NCBI GenBank assembly: GCA_937928635.1
Contig: CALFWM010000002.1
Location: forward strand, 1 to 61,423
Direction of reading: 5' to 3'
Length of the DNA stretch: 61,423 bases
Source of the DNA: an uncultured Sulfitobacter sp.
Lineage (GTDB): Bacteria > Pseudomonadota > Alphaproteobacteria > Rhodobacterales > Rhodobacteraceae
Made by a program: the position numbers and the translations under genes. The notes beneath the pieces were generated by a model. It searched no databases and was not told where the DNA came from. It saw nothing but the letters and a program-made list of their open reading frames with translations. Positions 36,567-45,676 of this stretch are shown one piece after another. Position 1 is the first letter of the stretch, and each line of letters opens with the position of its first letter.

Positions 36567-37516
36567 TGAAACACCGCCTCAATCATGGCCCGGTCCAATG
36601 CCCCCATCTGGGCATCACTGACGCAGGCGTCATAGGCGGCAACCACGCTCCACCCATTGCCCCAGCGCACCGCATAGGACCCGGTGTTTAGCCGCAGCGG
36701 AAAACAATATGCCCCAAAGTGCCAGAAATTGTAGGTCGGCGTGTTTACGCGCTGAAACATGCCCATGCCGTAGGAAATATGTGCGTTCAGCGGTTGCGCG
36801 GGCCAGGCCGCAGCGTCTTGACCAATGATGCCGTCAGGACCAAAGCCAAACTCCAGAAACCGGGCAAAATCCGTCACAGGCATTTCCCATCCGCCCCAGG
36901 GCAGGCTGGTGCCTACCCGCGCAGAAATCTGCGCGCGTTCTGCCCCGGCGGGGGTCAAAACCCGCGCCGTGCAGGTGTCACCAAAAGGCGCGCCTGCAAC
37001 CTTGGCGATGATTTCGCCCAGGATCGCGTAATTTTCGTTGTTATATGCAAATTGGCCTGCGGTGCCATTCTGCATCTCTCGGGCCAGCGCACGCTGTGTT
37101 GCATCCTTTGCCCGCGATCCTGCGCCATCCAGCCACAGCTGCATAAACATCTGCGTCTGATCCGGCCCCAGCCCGCTGGCATGGGTCAACAACTGCGCCA
37201 CGGTGATCCCTGGCACCCCATACCCCAAAATCTCGGCACTGGTCATTTTCGGGTCAAGTTTGCCGTCTTTCACAAGTGTCGCCGCACAGACCGCCGTCAC
37301 TGACTTGCTGAGAATGGCAAGTATAACGGGCCGCTCCGCGCGCCATCCATGCCCATGGCTCAACTGCTTTTGCCCGTCGCGGTGCGCGGTCAAAACCCCA
37401 TTGCTTGCCCCAACCCCGGCAAGCCAGCCATCAAATGCCGCCACCAGCCGGGCCGGCACATCTGCCCAGGCCGGTGCAGCCCACAAAAGGGCCACCAAGG
37501 ATAAAACACGGATCAT
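36563..37516 (-). CDS. Exported serine-hydrolase (class C beta-lactamase fold) homologue lacking its nucleophile
   Basis: A 317-residue protein with a signal peptide (SLVALLWAAPAWA) and the beta-lactamase/penicillin-binding fold. In place of the usual ASLSK at the SxxK site the sequence has AILSK: Lys71 is kept but the nucleophilic Ser at 68 is Ile (codon ATT). The YxN motif is intact as Tyr158-Asn-Asn160, and LLTHASGLGPDQ is the normal family stretch. It is therefore probably catalytically inactive, or a recently mutated copy (a single base change from AGT). ATG 37516 follows AGGAGCAG. Sits 60 bases after proS in the operon. Confidence 0.85.
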   Translation of the reverse strand: MIRVLSLVALLWAAPAWADVPARLVAAFDGWLAGVGASNGVLTAHRDGQKQLSHGHGWRAERPVILAILSKSVTAVCAATLVKDGKLDPKMTSAEILGYGVPGITVAQLLTHASGLGPDQTQMFMQLWLDGAGSRAKDATQRALAREMQNGTAGQFAYNNENYAILGEIIAKVAGAPFGDTCTARVLTPAGAERAQISARVGTSLPWGGWEMPVTDFARFLEFGFGPDGIIGQDAAAWPAQPLNAHISYGMGMFQRVNTPTYNFWHFGAYCFPLRLNTGSYAVRWGNGWSVVAAYDACVSDAQMGALDRAMIEAVFQ

Positions 37517-37576
37517 TAGACTGCTCCTGACCTCATTGCGGCCAGTTTAGCAGATGCCCGTCAAACGATCAAAAGG

Positions 37577-38917
37577 TTAGCGGTGATCTGCGTAAATCTG
37601 CGCAAGCCGTTGCACCGCCTCTTGCGGTGGCAGTTCCTCACTCTCGCCCGTGCGGCGCGAGGTCAGCTCAACAACGCCGTTTTTCAACCCGCGCGGTCCA
37701 ACGGTGATGCGCCAGGGCAAACCAATCAGGTCCATGCTGGCAAACTTGCTGCCCGCCCCTTCCTTGCGATCATCATAGAGCGGCTCAAGCCCCAACGCGG
37801 TCATGCTGGCATAAAGCGCCTCACAAGCGGCATCCGCCGCCTCGTCCCCCTGCCGGAGGTTGACGATACCGGCGTGGAACGGCGTGACACCTTCGGGCCA
37901 GATGATGCCTTTATCGTCATGGCTGGCCTCAATAATTGCGCCCAACAGGCGGCTGACCCCAATGCCGTGGCTGCCCATATGCACCGGCACGGGCTTGCCA
38001 TCCGCCCCCTGCACGGTGGCCCCCATAGCATCGGAATACTTGGTGCCAAAATAGAATATCTGCCCGACCTCGATCCCCCGCGCGGTACGGCGGCGCTCCT
38101 CTGGCACCTCGTTGAACAGCGCTGCGTCATGGGTTTCATCGGTGCGCGCGTATTTGGTGGTGAATTCCTCCATCACAGCCGCACATTGGGCGTGATCGTC
38201 ATAATCAATCTCACGATCCCCAAAGGTCAGATCGGTCACGGCAGAATCGTAAAACACCTCTGACTCGCCCGTTTCGGCCAGCACCAGAAACTCATGGGTA
38301 TCATCCCCGCCAATGGGTCCGGAGTCCGCGCGCATCGGGATCGCCTGCAATCCCATCCGCTCATAGGTGCGCAGATAGCTCACCAGATGACGGTTATAGG
38401 CATGCAAGGCATCCTCTTTGGTCAGGTCAAAGTTATACCCGTCCTTCATGTAGAACTCGCGCCCCCGCATGACCCCGAACCGAGGCCGCACTTCATCGCG
38501 AAACTTCCACTGAATCTGATACATCGTCAGCGGCAGGTCCTTGTAACTGCTGACATGCGCGCGGAAAATATCGGTGATCAGTTCCTCAGCGGTGGGTGTA
38601 AACAACATATCGCGCCCGCCCCGGTCCTTGATGCGCAGCATCTCATCGCCGTAGGCGTCATAACGCCCGCTCTCGCGCCACAGATCGGCGGATTGAATGG
38701 TTGGCATCTGCATCGCCAAATGACCCGCACGCGCCTGTTCGTCGTGCACGATGTTCTCGATCTTGCGCAACACTTTGAACCCCAGCGGCAACCAGGAATA
38801 AATCCCCGCCGCCGACTGCTTAATCATGCCTGCCCGCAGCATCAGGCGATGGCTGACAATCTGCGCCTCCGCCGGGTTTTCCTTGAGCACAGGCAGAAAA
38901 TATCTCGACAGTCGCAT
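37577..38917 (-). CDS. proS: Proline--tRNA ligase (short alphaproteobacterial type)
   Basis: A 446-residue class II synthetase. [59 protein letters not shown] (motif 2) and [19 protein letters not shown] (motif 3) are all present, with an anticodon-binding domain at the C-terminus. There is no editing insert between motifs 2 and 3, as in alphaproteobacterial ProS; editing is then left to a free-standing YbaK/ProXp protein. ATG 38917 with a strong AGGAGG. First gene of the leftward proS-lolCD run. Confidence 0.97.
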   Translation of the reverse strand: MRLSRYFLPVLKENPAEAQIVSHRLMLRAGMIKQSAAGIYSWLPLGFKVLRKIENIVHDEQARAGHLAMQMPTIQSADLWRESGRYDAYGDEMLRIKDRGGRDMLFTPTAEELITDIFRAHVSSYKDLPLTMYQIQWKFRDEVRPRFGVMRGREFYMKDGYNFDLTKEDALHAYNRHLVSYLRTYERMGLQAIPMRADSGPIGGDDTHEFLVLAETGESEVFYDSAVTDLTFGDREIDYDDHAQCAAVMEEFTTKYARTDETHDAALFNEVPEERRRTARGIEVGQIFYFGTKYSDAMGATVQGADGKPVPVHMGSHGIGVSRLLGAIIEASHDDKGIIWPEGVTPFHAGIVNLRQGDEAADAACEALYASMTALGLEPLYDDRKEGAGSKFASMDLIGLPWRITVGPRGLKNGVVELTSRRTGESEELPPQEAVQRLAQIYADHR

Positions 38918-38991
38918 GGGAGTTCCTCCTAAGGCTCAACACAGGTCTCGCCTTGCTAGTTCAAACCCCCGCCCGACACAAACCCCATTTC

Positions 38992-39047
38992 ACCCTTCCC
39001 ATAAACCTCCGGGGAGTTTGAGGGGCAGCGCCCCTCATCACAAAAAT
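38992..39047 (-). repeat. Dispersed GC-hairpin repeat, copy 1
   Basis: A perfect 7-bp stem GAGGGGC / GCCCCTC (39020-39036) followed on the complement by AAACTCCCCGGAGGTTTATG. The same layout, GC hairpin, CAAAC-like bases, CCCCGGAGG-like bases and a TTTATGG-type end, recurs at 47890-47940 and 53208-53272. Confidence 0.65.
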
Positions 39048-39074
39048 AAAATCGAATGCGGCGCAGCCGCCCCT

Positions 39075-40310
39075 TCAGGTCACAGCCCGGCGGGCAAGCT
39101 CCACCGCCACTTTCGTCGCCAGCGCCATGTCCTGCACCGAAATCCACTCAAGTGGTCCGTGAATTTCCTGCATGCCGGTAAACACATTGGGGCACGGCAC
39201 CCCCATTTCAGTGAGGCGCGAGCCATCCGTCCCACCACGAATGGGCACGCTGACCGGCTCCAGCCCCACGTCCGCAACCGCGGCCCGCACCAGATCAACG
39301 GGGGTCATGTCCTCTTCCAGCCAATAGCGCATGTTGCGGTATTGCGGTGTGATTTCGCAGGTGACCTGCGCGCGCGGCTCGGTTGCGGCCACCACATCAC
39401 AGACCTGTTGCAACAGCGCGCCTTTCTCCGCCAACCCGTCACGCTCAAAATCGCGCAGGATCAGTTTGATCTCTGCCTCCGATGACCCGCCGTTCAGATC
39501 GGTCACATGAATGAACCCTTCCAACCCTTCGGTTGTCTCCGGCGTCATGGTGACCTGCGGCAGCGTCATCACGATCTTGCTGGCCAGATGCAGCGCATTC
39601 ACCATCTTGTCCTTGGCGAATCCGGGATGTGCCGACACCCCGATGATCTTGACGATACCACGATCCGCCGAAAACGTTTCATACTCAATCTCACCGGGTT
39701 TGCCGCCGTCAAAGGTATAGGCAAAATCACAGGCGAAATCGCCGGGCAAACGCGGGTCCACGCCCCGGCCAATCTCTTCATCCGGGGTAAAGGCCAGACG
39801 GATGGTCCCATGAGAAATCTCCGGGTTTTCAAGCAGATGACGCGCGGCGGTCATGGCTATCGCCACCCCTGCCTTGTCATCACCCCCCAGCAGGGTCAGC
39901 CCAGAGGCTGTCACAATATCCTCCCCCTCCTTGCCCGCAAGATGGGGCGAGTTTTCCGGGTTCAGCCTCAGCTCTGGCGCATCAGCAAAGGTGATATCGC
40001 CGCCGTTGTAGCCCCGGTGCACAACCGGTTTGACCCCGGTTGCGTTAAACTGCGGCGCGGTATCAACATGCGCGCACCAGCCCATGGTCGGGCCAGCCAC
40101 AGTGCCCGGAATGGTTGCCAAAACCGCACCGTATTCTGTCAATTCGACATCCCGCGCGCCCATGGCATTGAGTTCCTCAACCAGCAGGCGCGATACATCC
40201 AGTTGGATCGCCGTGCTGGGCTGTGTGGCTGATGTTTCGTCGCTTTGGCTGTCAATGGCGGCATAGCGCACCAAACGCTCTTCTAGTTCACTGTCAAATT
40301 CTGTGCGCAT
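39075..40310 (-). CDS. pepT: Peptidase T (tripeptide aminopeptidase)
   Basis: A 411-residue M20B metallopeptidase that removes N-terminal residues from tripeptides. Metal ligands are visible in MGWCAHVDTAP (His, Asp), LGGDDKAGVAI (bridging Asp), PDEEIGRGVD (catalytic and binding Glu), TFDGGKPGEIEYE and FTGMQEIHGPLEWIS (terminal His). Normal length for PepT. ATG 40310 is preceded by GGGGAGCC. Cytosolic and transcribed alone, upstream of a repeat that separates it from proS. Confidence 0.96.
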   Translation of the reverse strand: MRTEFDSELEERLVRYAAIDSQSDETSATQPSTAIQLDVSRLLVEELNAMGARDVELTEYGAVLATIPGTVAGPTMGWCAHVDTAPQFNATGVKPVVHRGYNGGDITFADAPELRLNPENSPHLAGKEGEDIVTASGLTLLGGDDKAGVAIAMTAARHLLENPEISHGTIRLAFTPDEEIGRGVDPRLPGDFACDFAYTFDGGKPGEIEYETFSADRGIVKIIGVSAHPGFAKDKMVNALHLASKIVMTLPQVTMTPETTEGLEGFIHVTDLNGGSSEAEIKLILRDFERDGLAEKGALLQQVCDVVAATEPRAQVTCEITPQYRNMRYWLEEDMTPVDLVRAAVADVGLEPVSVPIRGGTDGSRLTEMGVPCPNVFTGMQEIHGPLEWISVQDMALATKVAVELARRAVT

Positions 40311-40370
40311 GATCCGGCTCCCCTCGCTGACACCACGATAAGTGGCGCGTGGGGAAGCTTAGTACAAGCC

Positions 40371-42203
40371 TCAGAAGATGAAATCTGTGGCGTCGAGGTC
40401 ATTCAAATTGACGTCTTCCAGAACAATTTGAACCCGGCTTCCTCTCCCATCCACTTCCTCGCTGGCAATGATCACGACGTTGTCACCCCACTGGCGTGCG
40501 TGGTCGCTCATGAGGTCTTCCAGATCAACAACCGCGCTCACGGCGGAAAGATCAATACGTTCAAATGGATTGAGCGCATCAAAGTCGAGCACCCGATCCG
40601 ATCCGCCAAAGTCTTCAAAAACAAAGGTGTCCGCATTTCGCCCACCGACGAGCGTGTCATAGCCCAGACCACCCACCAAGACATCGTGGCCCGCACCCCC
40701 GATCAAAGTGTCGCCTCCTATGCCACCAAAGAGCTGATCCTGCCCGGTGCCTCCCAACAAGCTATCATAGCCAGTACCACCAAACAGACGGTCATCGCCC
40801 GCGCCCCCTAACAGTGTATCGTCCCCTTCATTGCCAAACACCGCATCATCACCGGTGCCGCCGTTTGCCCGGTCATATCCCAATCCACCAAAGAGCCGGT
40901 CATTCCCTTGCCCGCCAAACATGGTGTCGTACCCCGTCCGACCATAGAGATTATCTGCATGTAGCCCGCCGGAGAGCACATCATCGCCTTCCCCGCCATC
41001 CAGCATGTCAAAACCGGCCTCGCCGAAAAGCGTGTCGTCGCCAAGTTCTCCAAATAGGCCTTCGATCCCGCCAACGCTGTTGCCGCCCCCATAGATCAGA
41101 TCATCACCCGCGCCGCCCTGGGCGCGGTCCGTCTCGCTGCCTGCCAGCAATGTGTCTTGGCCACGTCCCCCTTGCAGGATGTCAAAACCTTGCCCGGCGT
41201 CCAGCAGGTTATCGCCAAATCTCACGTATAAAAGGTCCGCATGCATCCCACCAATCAACGTATCATTGCCCGACAACCCTATGAGCGTGTCAAATCCAAC
41301 GCCGCCCTCCAGCAGGTTGCCCCCCTCTGGCGCTTGCCCATCTCCTGCGCCAACGATGACGTCATTGCCTTGCTCACCCCTAAGTGTATCTGCACCGTGA
41401 GCGCCTGAAAGTGTGTCATCCCCGGCCCCGCCGTTCAAAACATCCGCTCCATTGAAGGCAGCGATCCTGTCATCACCGCCTCCGCCATGGATGTGATCAT
41501 CAAGGCTGCTGCCCCAGATATCCGAAGACTGGTCATCCCAAACTTGCGAGGTCGTCAACGCCTCTTCATCAAGATCAAATTCCAGCAGCGCGCCGTCTTC
41601 TGAGTTGAGGATATCTGGCCCGCCGTAAAGATCCTGAATGGCCTGTTCATCAAACACGCCCAAACCCTCTGCCGCCGGGCCATTGCCGGACATTACGGTG
41701 AACGCTGAGCTGTCAAATTCTGGCAGCAATTGAAGAGGACCACCCGTGGCATCCGACAGGCCAAGCGCATGACCGACTTCGTGCAGCATGACCGACGTGC
41801 TGGTATCATCCCGAAGGGCCGTATTGATAGCGATTCTGCCTCCTGCTTCAACCTGTCCGCTGTAAGGGCCAAAATTAAGCCTTAACGGATGCACCGTGTC
41901 GCCGGTGAGAGCGTCTTCAAGATCATAATTGCCAAAGGTGATGTCACTCGCCCCAGCGGCCATTTCGATGAACATCAGACCGGAGACCGCAGCCCAAGCC
42001 CCCAAAGCCGCGCGCGCGGTTGTTTCTTGTTCTGCAGTGAATTCTTGAAATGTGGCGATGTCATAGTCGGACACTGAATAAGGCCAAGGCGACTGGCTTT
42101 CATCGGAAAAGGAATAGGTGATGACCGTCGGGCTGTTCGCCACTTCTGGCCCCCAGGACGTATACCCCAAAATTCCTGTAAAATCGCTTACAGCAGTTGG
42201 CAT
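40371..42203 (-). CDS. RTX secreted metzincin-type metalloprotease
   Basis: A 610-residue protein. Residues 1-200 form a metzincin catalytic domain with HEVGHALGLSD: His141, Glu142, His145 and Asp151 as third ligand where serralysins have His, and a Met-turn at FTVMSG (Met171). From about residue 220 to 520 come RTX nonapeptides (GGAGDDTLxG type), then a C-terminal region with DRVLDFDALNPFERIDLS, the type I secretion signal domain of serralysin-like proteins. ATG 42203 (MPTAVSDF) with GGGGGTG upstream is preferred to 42224. Cells would secrete it to digest extracellular protein. No inhibitor or T1SS gene is adjacent. Confidence 0.85.
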   Translation of the reverse strand: MPTAVSDFTGILGYTSWGPEVANSPTVITYSFSDESQSPWPYSVSDYDIATFQEFTAEQETTARAALGAWAAVSGLMFIEMAAGASDITFGNYDLEDALTGDTVHPLRLNFGPYSGQVEAGGRIAINTALRDDTSTSVMLHEVGHALGLSDATGGPLQLLPEFDSSAFTVMSGNGPAAEGLGVFDEQAIQDLYGGPDILNSEDGALLEFDLDEEALTTSQVWDDQSSDIWGSSLDDHIHGGGGDDRIAAFNGADVLNGGAGDDTLSGAHGADTLRGEQGNDVIVGAGDGQAPEGGNLLEGGVGFDTLIGLSGNDTLIGGMHADLLYVRFGDNLLDAGQGFDILQGGRGQDTLLAGSETDRAQGGAGDDLIYGGGNSVGGIEGLFGELGDDTLFGEAGFDMLDGGEGDDVLSGGLHADNLYGRTGYDTMFGGQGNDRLFGGLGYDRANGGTGDDAVFGNEGDDTLLGGAGDDRLFGGTGYDSLLGGTGQDQLFGGIGGDTLIGGAGHDVLVGGLGYDTLVGGRNADTFVFEDFGGSDRVLDFDALNPFERIDLSAVSAVVDLEDLMSDHARQWGDNVVIIASEEVDGRGSRVQIVLEDVNLNDLDATDFIF

Positions 42204-42530
42204 TGGACACCCCCAAAAAATCATTAAAGCACCTCTGCGATTCTAAGGTAGTCGCGCTGCAAAGGCCAGAGAGCGTCCTTTTTCGCTCTCAGCAAGGGCA
42301 CGCGGCAAGCGCGGCTACCTTTGATTGCACCTGATCAAATGGGGGGCTGGTTTTCTGCAAAGGGCATATAAGGAAACGCGCGATGCGCGGAGCCTATCAA
42401 AAAGTTCCCAATATTTCATTGCCTTAGACAGCGTTCACGAAGCCGTGAGGGGCGTGATCGTTTTGCCGTTTCCCGGCGTATCCACCCCGCATGTCAAGCG
42501 GCATGCAAAACCCAACAAGAGGATCACGAA
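42204..42530. other. Intergenic region with large nested inverted repeat
   Basis: No gene is seen in these 327 bases. They contain the inverted repeat AAGGTAGTCGCGCT (42245-42258) / AGCGCGGCTACCTT (42308-42321), 13 of 14 positions complementary, with an inner hairpin GAGAGCG / CGCTCTC (42269-42290). Just before the fasciclin gene is AAGAGGATCACGAAATGG. Confidence 0.65.
42245..42321. repeat. 77-base nested inverted repeat
   Basis: Outer arms of 14 bases with one mismatch and inner arms of 7 bases surround a T-rich loop. It may fold as a structured RNA or be a small palindromic element. No other copy was found in the window by eye. Confidence 0.55.
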
Positions 42531-43045
42531 ATGGAAACCAAACGTACATTCGCCGCCCTGACCGCCGCTGCCCTGAGCATCGCCACCGCCGCCCCGGCTG
42601 CCAACATCGTTGAAATCGCATCAGGGGATGAACGTTTCTCCACCCTCGTCGCTGCGGTTTCTGCCGCTGGCCTTGTTGAAACCCTTCAGGGCGAAGGCCC
42701 GTTCACCGTCTATGCCCCGCTGAACGACGCCTTTGAGGCACTGCCTGATAGCACGGTCGAAACCCTGTTAAGGCCTGAAAAAAAGGGAAATTGACCAACG
42801 TATTGCTGTATCACGTGGACGACCGCAAGCTGACGGCTGAGAATATCCCGACAGGCTCAAATTACTTCAAACCCGTGCTCGCGTCCGAGCGTTTGTGCAT
42901 CACGAAAGAGGCCGGCGGCGTCTCCATCGCGGATGGCACAGGGGAGAGCGCCAACGTGGTTGTGGCCAACATCAAGGCCGATAATGGCGTGATCCACGTG
43001 ATCGACAAAGTGCTGCTGCCCGGCACCCGTCCGGCCTGCCACTGA
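42531..43045 (+). pseudogene. Fasciclin-domain exported protein with a frameshift
   Basis: [20 protein letters not shown] starts a signal peptide, followed by a fasciclin (FAS1) domain ([40 protein letters not shown]). At an A7 run (42778-42784) the frame ends as PEKKGN stop; with one more A it would continue [20 protein letters not shown] and reach VIHVIDKVLLPG. The second part lies in the next frame to 43045 and matches the rest of FAS1 perfectly. One missing base, either a real mutation or a base-calling error, separates the halves; programmed slippage on A7 is a remote option. ATG 42531 has AAGAGGA upstream. Confidence 0.85.
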
Positions 43046-43188
43046 CCTGCGAAAACGACAAAATGAGTGACTCCCCCATCGGGGGCCACTCTGCCCGAAA
43101 CACATGTCAGAGAGTGCCCTTTTGTTGCGTTATTCTGCCCCTGCTTTACCTGCTGGACTGAGGCAAAATCACAAAAGGTAATATTTTC

Positions 43189-43748
43189 ATGCGCAGTTTT
43201 CTGGCGGTTTTCACCGTATTTGGTGTGTCATTCAGCGTGGCAGCTGCCACGGTCATCAACGGGCAAATCCTGCGCCAGAGTGGCAATGGGGAATTCAGAA
43301 AGCTCAGTCAGATACCCCCGTTGCGGTGGATGACGATACCTTTGACACCGACCATCTGTATGCTTTTGACGAGGGCCAGAACATCACGCTGCTCAAACCA
43401 AACCGGGGCGAGATCGGCGCACCGCAAGGTGCCATTTTCGCTGGCACCGTGTTGGCCAACCACTCTGTCTTTTTGCGGCAGCCTGTCGGGCATCCGCATC
43501 GGGACGGTTATTTTTGATGCCCCCCCCTCCCTGGCATCACCGCCTTTCAGGACACGATGGGGGCCGCGGATTTTCTGGCCAACACCGGCGTCAATGACAT
43601 CAGCACCGAATTGCGCGGGCTGGAAGAAGGCAGTCAGGTCTGGCGTGACACAGAGCACCCAAACAGATTGTGGGGCTTTTGGGCCGGCAGTTCACCCGGT
43701 GATGTGATCCGCGTCTTTGCCGCACAATCCGCTGCGGTGATAATGTAA
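43189..43748 (+). pseudogene. Exported protein gene broken by three frameshifts
   Basis: The gene starts at ATG 43189 with a signal peptide (FLAVFTVFGVSFSVAAAT). Coherent sequence continues in frame 2 (VDDDTFDTDHLYAFDEGQNI, GAPQGAIFAGTVLANHSVF), returns to frame 1 (SLSGIRIGTVIFDA) and finishes in frame 3 (PGITAFQDTMGAADFLANTG ... SPGDVIRVFAAQSA). Shifts fall near 43290-43300, at T5 43470-43474 and at C8 43520-43527. The assembled protein resembles a family of secreted roseobacter proteins of unknown function that lack a known domain. Directly after another frameshifted gene. Confidence 0.75.
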
Positions 43749-43831
43749 TGCCCCTGTGATCTGGCCCTGTGCTCTTGAAAAACACTGCGCAGTAGGCGAT
43801 GTGAACAGGGTCCACTCAACCGGAGAACCCC

Positions 43832-44926
43832 ATGGCCCTGCCAATCAGAGATCAGCTGAAATACTGGGGCATTGCCGCCGCTGTCCTGATGATTGCCCTG
43901 TGGTTTCTTGGCACTGTCCTGATGCCGTTTCTGCTGGGTGGCGCGATTGCCTATTTCCTTGATCCCGTTGCGGACAAGCTGGAGCGGATGGGCCTGACCC
44001 GTGTCTTGGCCACCGCATTGATCACGGTGTTTGCGCTGCTGATCTTTGTTGTGATGGCGTTGCTTGTCGTACCGACCCTGATCAGCCAGGCCGCAAATCT
44101 GGTGGAAATCGCCCCACAGTTGTTCAAAGACTTCACCGCCTTTCTGACTGGTCGCTTTCCGGCCTTACTGGATGAAAACTCCACATTGTGGAGCTCTTTG
44201 ACCTCCATCGGCACCACCATTCAGGAACGCGGCGGGCGGTTGCTGAACACCGCGCTGGCCTCTGTGTCCTCGCTGATCAACATCCTGATTCTGTTTTTGA
44301 TTGTACCGGTGGTTGCGGTCTACCTGCTGCTGGACTGGGACCGGATGATTGCCGCGATTGATGATCTGCTGCCGCGCGATCATGCCCCGGTGATCCGCGA
44401 TCTGGCCAAGGAAATCGACAACATGCTGGCCGCCTTCATCCGGGGCATGGGCACCGTTTGTCTGGTGCTGGGCACCTATTATGCCATCGCGCTGATGGTT
44501 GTGGGCCTGCAATTTGGGCTGGTGGTTGGGTTTATTGCGGGTCTGGTGACCTTTATCCCCTACCTTGGTGCCTTGCTGGGCGGCGCGCTGGCCATCGGAT
44601 TGGCGCTGTTTCAATTCTGGGGCGATTGGGTATCTATTGGTCTGGTTGCGGGCATTTTCGCCTTTGGTCAGGTGATGGAAGGCAACGTGCTGACCCCCAA
44701 AATGGTGGGCAACTCCGTTTGCCTGCACCCGGTCTGGCTGATCCTGTCCTTGTCGGTCTTTGGCTCGCTCTTTGGCTTTGTCGGCATGCTTGTGGCGGTC
44801 CCGCTGGCCGCGGCAATTGGCGTGTTGATCCGCTTTGCGATCGGTCAATACCAGCGCAGCCTGCTGTTTATTGGCATTGAAAACACTGATGAACACAGCC
44901 CTGATGACAGGGCTGACAAACCCTGA
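43832..44926 (+). CDS. AI-2E family membrane protein
   Basis: A 364-residue inner-membrane protein with eight or so helices, of the AI-2E transporter / PerM family (DUF20): LKYWGIAAAVLMIALWFLGT, LMPFLLGGAIAYFLDPVADK and GFIAGLVTFIPYLGALLGGA are typical. Members export small molecules or act as Na+/H+ antiporters; function is unassigned here. ATG 43832. The hdaA gene begins immediately after its stop (tgaATG), so both are in one operon, an arrangement common in alphaproteobacteria. Confidence 0.9.
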   Translation: MALPIRDQLKYWGIAAAVLMIALWFLGTVLMPFLLGGAIAYFLDPVADKLERMGLTRVLATALITVFALLIFVVMALLVVPTLISQAANLVEIAPQLFKDFTAFLTGRFPALLDENSTLWSSLTSIGTTIQERGGRLLNTALASVSSLINILILFLIVPVVAVYLLLDWDRMIAAIDDLLPRDHAPVIRDLAKEIDNMLAAFIRGMGTVCLVLGTYYAIALMVVGLQFGLVVGFIAGLVTFIPYLGALLGGALAIGLALFQFWGDWVSIGLVAGIFAFGQVMEGNVLTPKMVGNSVCLHPVWLILSLSVFGSLFGFVGMLVAVPLAAAIGVLIRFAIGQYQRSLLFIGIENTDEHSPDDRADKP

Positions 44927-45607
44927 ATGGCAAAGCAATTAGGACTAGATTTGCCCAGCCGCGCCGCCCTTGGGCGGGACGCCTTTTTTGTGGCCCCCTC
45001 CAACGCGATGGCACTGGCGATGATTGAGGGGTGGCAAAACTGGGCGGGTGGCAAACTGGTGCTGAGTGGCCCTGCTGGCGCCGGCAAAACCCACCTGAGC
45101 CATGTCTGGGCAGAAATGGCGGGCGCGCAGATCGTGGCCGCCACAGACATCACCGCAGACGCGGTGCCCGATCTTGCCACAGGCAACGTCGCGGTTGAGG
45201 ACGTACCCTTGATCGCACAAAACAGCGCGGCGCAAACCACCCTTTTTCATCTGCACAATCTGGCGCTTGCAGAGGGGCATTCCCTTTTGCTGACCGGTGA
45301 ATTGCCGGTGCAGCACTGGGGCCTGACGCTGCCTGATCTGGTCAGTCGCCTGCGCGCAGCAACCTGCGTCACCCTGGACCCACCGGATGATGCATTGCTG
45401 GCCGCGCTGCTGGTCAAACTGCTGGCTGATCGTCAGCTCACCCCAAAACCGGACCTTATCCCCTATCTGCTCACCCGGATTGATCGTTCTTTTGCCAATG
45501 CGATCACGGTGATCGAAACACTTGATGCCGCCTCTCTTGCGCTCAAACGCCCGATCACCCGTGCGCTGGCGGTGCAGGTACTGGACAAAGACACGCCCGG
45601 CACGTGA
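44927..45607 (+). CDS. hdaA: DnaA regulatory inactivator HdaA
   Basis: A 226-residue AAA+ protein homologous to domain III of DnaA without the DNA-binding domain. An N-terminal QLGLDL at residues 4-9 resembles the beta-clamp binding motif of Hda. GPAGAGKT at 48-55 is Walker A, VAVEDVPL the Walker B region, and LLTRIDRSFANAITVIETLD is the C-terminal DnaA-like box. It stimulates ATP hydrolysis by DnaA after replication starts. Immediately follows the AI-2E gene and precedes ppk1 by 69 bases. Confidence 0.92.
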   Translation: MAKQLGLDLPSRAALGRDAFFVAPSNAMALAMIEGWQNWAGGKLVLSGPAGAGKTHLSHVWAEMAGAQIVAATDITADAVPDLATGNVAVEDVPLIAQNSAAQTTLFHLHNLALAEGHSLLLTGELPVQHWGLTLPDLVSRLRAATCVTLDPPDDALLAALLVKLLADRQLTPKPDLIPYLLTRIDRSFANAITVIETLDAASLALKRPITRALAVQVLDKDTPGT

Positions 45608-45676
45608 TACTGCCCCTACCCGCGCCCCTCCATATTGCGCCGTAAATCCGTCACATATCAACGCCATAAGGCCCCC

